From CAYVQE01 sp964633205 (GTDB taxonomy: Bacteria; Myxococcota; B64-G9), in assembly GCA_964633205.1 (NCBI GenBank), contig CAZWFN010000228.1, forward strand, positions 1-6,969: a stretch of 6,969 nt of DNA, given 5' to 3'. Under the pieces are notes generated by a model. That model did not search any database, was not told where the DNA came from, and saw only the letters and a program-made list of their open reading frames with translations. This document shows positions 5,046 through 6,969 of the stretch, piece after piece (position 1 is the first letter of the stretch; every line of letters begins with the position of its first letter). The position numbers and the translations under genes were made by a program.

Positions 5046-6169
5046 GGCATCACCTCCCGCACCCGGGCGGCGATGCGCTCGGGCGCGATCACCTCGCCGT
5101 CGGTCTGCCACAGCCCGAGCGCCTCGCAGTCGGTGCTCTGGCGCACCAGCCCCAGCACCTGGCCACGGTTCATCTCGGGCACCAGCAGCCGGTCGACCCG
5201 GGCCCCCAACTCGGCCAGAGCAGCCTCGGGAAAGGGCCACAGGGTCTTGAGCCGGAGCAGCCCCACCGCCAGGCCCTCGGCGCGCAGCTGCTTGACGGCC
5301 GCCTTGGCCGCGCGGGCGGTGAAGCCGTAGGCCACCAGCGCCAGCCGGGCGTCGTCCAACGCATGGCGCTCGAGATCGATGATCTCGGCGGCGTGATCCT
5401 CGACCTTGCGATTGATGCGCTCGACCAGCGTCGCGTGGGCCTGCGGGGTGTCGACCCGGCGATAGCCCCAGGCGTCGTGGGTCGAGCCGGTGATCAGCAG
5501 CTTCGCCCCGTCGCCGAAGGCCGGCATGGGCGGCACCCCGTCCGGGCTGTCGCAGCCGAAGGGCGGCTGGTCGGTGTCGCGCCGGCGCGCTGTCAGCTGG
5601 AAATCACGGTGCAGCACCACGCTCTCGCGCAGGTGGCCCACGCCTTCGTCGGCCAGCACGAAGGTGGGCACCCGAAAGCGCTCGGCCAGGTTGAAGGCGC
5701 GGATGGTCAGGTCGTACATCTCCTGCACCGACCAGGGCGACAGGGCGATGGGGCTGGTGTCGCCGTGCGGGCCGTAGCGCACCTGCAGGATGTCGCCCGA
5801 GCCGATGCGGGTGGCCTGCCCGGTGGCCGGGCCGGCGCGCTGCACGTCGACCAACACCAGCGGGGTCTCGGTCATGGCCGCGTAGCCCAGCGCCTCGATC
5901 ATCAGGCTCAGGCCCGGGCCGCTGGTGGCGGTCATGGCCCGGGCGCCCGACCAGGCGGCGCCGATGACGGCCGAGATGGAGGCGATCTCGTCCTCCATCT
6001 GCACGAAGACGCCGCCGGCGGCCGGCAGCCGGTCGGCCAGCAGCTCCATGATCTCGCTCGACGGGGTGATCGGGTAGCCGGCGTAGAAGCCGCAACCGGC
6101 GGCCAGCGCACCCTCGGCGGCTGCCTGATTGCCCATCAGAATCCGCGGTTTGGGCCTGTCGACCACCAT
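5042..6169 (-). CDS. korA: 2-oxoacid:acceptor oxidoreductase alpha subunit
   Basis: A 375-residue protein with the pyrimidine-binding and transketolase C-terminal-like domains of the family, without a fused gamma domain. Motifs: GNQAAAEGALAAGCGFYAGY at residues 13-32, running into GYPITPSSEIME (31-42); QMEDEIASISAVIGAAWSGA (57-76), where the acidic residues include the likely TPP-activating Glu; MTATSGPGLSLMIEALGYA (79-97); VDVQRAGPATGQAT (107-120); and the late PEMNRGQVLGLVRQ (331-344). These are typical of the KorA-type alpha subunit, although substrate cannot be read from sequence alone. It is the first gene of the operon. ATG 6169 lies only two bases from GGGAGG, whereas the next codon, GTG 6166, has a better five-base spacing, so the true start may be one codon later. 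An in-frame TTG at 6214 has no support. Confidence 0.92.
   Translation of the reverse strand: MVVDRPKPRILMGNQAAAEGALAAGCGFYAGYPITPSSEIMELLADRLPAAGGVFVQMEDEIASISAVIGAAWSGARAMTATSGPGLSLMIEALGYAAMTETPLVLVDVQRAGPATGQATRIGSGDILQVRYGPHGDTSPIALSPWSVQEMYDLTIRAFNLAERFRVPTFVLADEGVGHLRESVVLHRDFQLTARRRDTDQPPFGCDSPDGVPPMPAFGDGAKLLITGSTHDAWGYRRVDTPQAHATLVERINRKVEDHAAEIIDLERHALDDARLALVAYGFTARAAKAAVKQLRAEGLAVGLLRLKTLWPFPEAALAELGARVDRLLVPEMNRGQVLGLVRQSTDCEALGLWQTDGEVIAPERIAARVREVMP
5051..5058 (-). promoter_or_regulatory. Ribosome binding site of the beta subunit
   Basis: GGGAGGTG on the minus strand, within the last codons of alpha; its GGAGG core ends seven bases before GTG 5045. It decides the beta start in favour of that GTG. 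Confidence 0.75.
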
Positions 6170-6171
6170 CG

Positions 6172-6177
6172 CCTCCC
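6172..6177 (-). promoter_or_regulatory. Ribosome binding site of the alpha subunit, ambiguous between two starts
   Basis: GGGAGG on the minus strand. The spacer is two bases to ATG 6169 and five bases to GTG 6166. The adjacent ATG-GTG pair makes the start uncertain by one residue. Confidence 0.65.
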
Positions 6178-6192
6178 ACCGTCCGGAGGGGC

Positions 6193-6221
6193 AACTTACC
6201 CGCCCTGGGGACAAAAGGCAA
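6193..6221 (-). promoter_or_regulatory. Candidate sigma-70-like promoter for the oxidoreductase operon
   Basis: Minus-strand TTGCCT (6221-6216), a 17-base spacer, then TAAGTT (6198-6193). The -35 matches four of six and the -10 three of six consensus bases. Transcription would start near 6186, giving a leader of about 17 bases that still includes the Shine-Dalgarno. It lies in the least GC-rich part of this leader. The match is weak and the organism's promoter consensus is unknown. Confidence 0.3.
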
Positions 6222-6252
6222 CGCCGAATCCGAACCCTTGCGGCATGGCGCC

Positions 6253-6285
6253 CGGATCGCCGACAGGCCGAGCGATCCGCGCTCG
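6253..6285. repeat. Overlapping inverted repeats in the divergent intergenic region
   Basis: CGGATCGC (6253-6260) and GCGATCCG (6272-6279) form a perfect 8-bp inverted repeat with an 11-base gap. The right arm is shared with a second one, CGAGCG (6269-6274) and CGCTCG (6280-6285), 6 bp around ATCCG. The two stems cannot form together. They sit between the candidate promoters of the two divergent genes and could be an operator or alternative RNA stems. No T-run follows on either strand. Confidence 0.45.
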
Positions 6286-6351
6286 CTCTCCAGACCGCCG
6301 ACGATGCTCAACGTGTTGGTATCGGGTTCGAATCGCCTCGCCCCCCCCGGA

Positions 6352-6380
6352 TTGACGCCCATACCGAAGACTGGCATTTT
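6352..6380 (+). promoter_or_regulatory. Candidate sigma-70-like promoter for the pyruvyl transferase gene
   Basis: TTGACG (6352-6357, five of six consensus bases), a 17-base spacer, then CATTTT (6375-6380, three of six). Transcription would start near 6387, about 56 bases before ATG 6443. A CCGAA/TTCGG inverted repeat (6364-6368, 6379-6383) overlaps the spacer and -10. The score is moderate. Confidence 0.35.
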
Positions 6381-6442
6381 CGGAGTCAACGCGCGGACGA
6401 GAAAGACCCTCGAGCCGGATCGGCGGTCGGATGGCGGGCGGC

Positions 6443-6969
6443 ATGAAAATCGAGATCACGAACTGTACCGGCACCCGCAACCGCGGCTGCGAGGCCCTGG
6501 TGCAATGCCTGGTGGATGGGCTGCGCGCCCGTCTGGGCGCACCCGAACCGGACATCGGGCTGCACACCAACGACCCGCTCTACGATGCCCATTCCATCCG
6601 CGGTCTGGATCGGATCTACTTCTCCTATCCGACCAACACCCCCAACCACTTCTCCAGCTTCAGCCTCAACAGGGCGATCTACCAGCTGGCCCGCTGCGGC
6701 GAGCACGTTCTGCCCGCGCGCCTGCGCGGGATCTCGACCCGCACCCTCTCGGCCAGCTTCGCCGCCGACTGTATCCTGCCGACCGGCGGCGATCTGTTCA
6801 CCTCCGATTACGGTCATCTCCGCAAGCAGTTCGCCTACTGCCACGACCGGGCCAAGGTGGTCTTGCTCGGCCACACCATCGGCCCGTTCTCCACCGCGGA
6901 TGAGAAGTACTTCATCCGCGGGGCCCGGCGGTTCGCCGGCATTTCGGTGCGGGAGCGGGAATCCTACGA
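6443..6969 (+). CDS. Polysaccharide pyruvyl transferase family protein, 3' end missing
   Basis: The frame is open from ATG 6443 to the end of the window, giving 175 residues plus two bases. The N-terminus MKIEITNCTGTRNRGCEALV matches the opening strand and N-R-G-C-E-A loop of the family. Later come PTGGDLF (113-119), LLGHTIGPF (141-149) and ISVRERES (167-174), the usual order of conserved blocks in WcaK/CsaB-type proteins. Members transfer pyruvate from phosphoenolpyruvate to sugars of exopolysaccharides or cell-wall polymers, although many with this domain are uncharacterised. No strong Shine-Dalgarno is seen. An in-frame ATG at 6431 would add four residues (MAGG), but 6443 starts directly at the conserved strand. 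The gene is divergent from the oxidoreductase operon. It belongs functionally to cell-surface synthesis rather than to that operon. Confidence 0.85.
   Translation, partial: MKIEITNCTGTRNRGCEALVQCLVDGLRARLGAPEPDIGLHTNDPLYDAHSIRGLDRIYFSYPTNTPNHFSSFSLNRAIYQLARCGEHVLPARLRGISTRTLSASFAADCILPTGGDLFTSDYGHLRKQFAYCHDRAKVVLLGHTIGPFSTADEKYFIRGARRFAGISVRERESY

Larger units (their letters stand above)
1112..6169 (-). other. Six-gene 2-oxoacid oxidoreductase operon with flavin/NAD(P) and HoxU-like modules
   Basis: Six minus-strand genes run without gaps in the order alpha, beta, gamma, GltD-like, HoxU-like, delta. Successive genes overlap by 4, 8, 10, 4 and 4 bp. Three junctions are GTGA, where the GTG start shares bases with the preceding TGA stop. 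Each internal start has a Shine-Dalgarno match (GGAG to GGGGAGGAG) 5-7 bases upstream. This geometry strongly implies a single transcript with translational coupling, and therefore subunits made in fixed proportion. The visible cysteine motifs predict at least seven Fe-S clusters in the combined complex. That all six products form one complex is inference. Confidence 0.85.

Noticed and set aside
4287..5240. Extended N-terminus for the beta subunit back to 5240
   Set aside because: The extra residues are Arg/Gly/Ala-rich and would be read through the conserved end of alpha. GTG 5045 has a strong ribosome binding site and begins just before the conserved CPGCGHG.
6275..6350. tRNA-like T-loop GGTTCGAATC at 6325-6334 on the plus strand
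   Set aside because: The flanking bases do not pair as a T-stem (only two of five pairs), and no complementary acceptor strand or D-arm is found about 70 bases upstream. It is a chance match.
5604..6389. Minus-strand frame extending upstream of the alpha start
   Set aside because: It runs out of frame over the alpha gene, becomes low-complexity Arg/Gly there, and has no family match.
6238..6903. Plus-strand frame overlapping the pyruvyl transferase gene
   Set aside because: It is a shifted frame. The frame starting at 6443 holds all conserved pyruvyl transferase blocks.

Overview
The window is GC-rich chromosomal-looking DNA from a bacterium. Its main content is a tightly packed minus-strand operon for an oxygen-sensitive, iron-sulfur-rich 2-oxoacid:acceptor oxidoreductase. 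That enzyme class, the GC content and the flanking exported-type propeller and polysaccharide-modification genes suggest a GC-rich anaerobic or facultative bacterium, for example a deltaproteobacterium-like or uncultured lineage. The sequence alone does not fix the taxon, and no mobile element, RNA gene or CRISPR array was seen.

Layout: (1) 1-983, plus strand, the 3' part of a TolB/WD40-like beta-propeller protein. (2) 984-1111, a short convergent gap with one GC-rich hairpin. (3) 1112-6169, minus strand, six genes. In transcription order they are alpha (korA-like), beta (korB-like, TPP and [4Fe-4S]), gamma (korC-like), a GltD-like FAD/NAD(P) oxidoreductase with an extra N-terminal ferredoxin motif, a HoxU/NuoG-N-terminus-like [2Fe-2S]+2x[4Fe-4S] protein with an unusual C-terminal cysteine motif and acidic repeat tail, and a delta-type 2x[4Fe-4S] ferredoxin. 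All five junctions overlap (4, 8, 10, 4 and 4 bp), and three use a GTGA stop/start. (4) 6170-6442, a divergent intergenic region with candidate promoters on both strands and inverted repeats. (5) 6443-6969, plus strand, the 5' part of a polysaccharide pyruvyl transferase family gene.

How the genes may work together (inference): alpha, beta and gamma form the catalytic 2-oxoacid oxidoreductase, which decarboxylates a 2-oxoacid with CoA. Sequence style favours 2-oxoglutarate, but the substrate is not proven. The delta ferredoxin takes the electrons. The GltD-like and HoxU-like subunits could then connect the enzyme directly to NAD(P)(H) and perhaps a second acceptor, so that it need not rely only on free ferredoxin. 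The most interesting points are this electron-wiring module, the odd C-terminal tail of the HoxU-like subunit (a CX12CX5CX2C motif followed by a tail encoded by a 12-unit 9-bp repeat that also carries the next gene's ribosome binding site), and the altered nucleotide-binding motifs in the GltD-like subunit.
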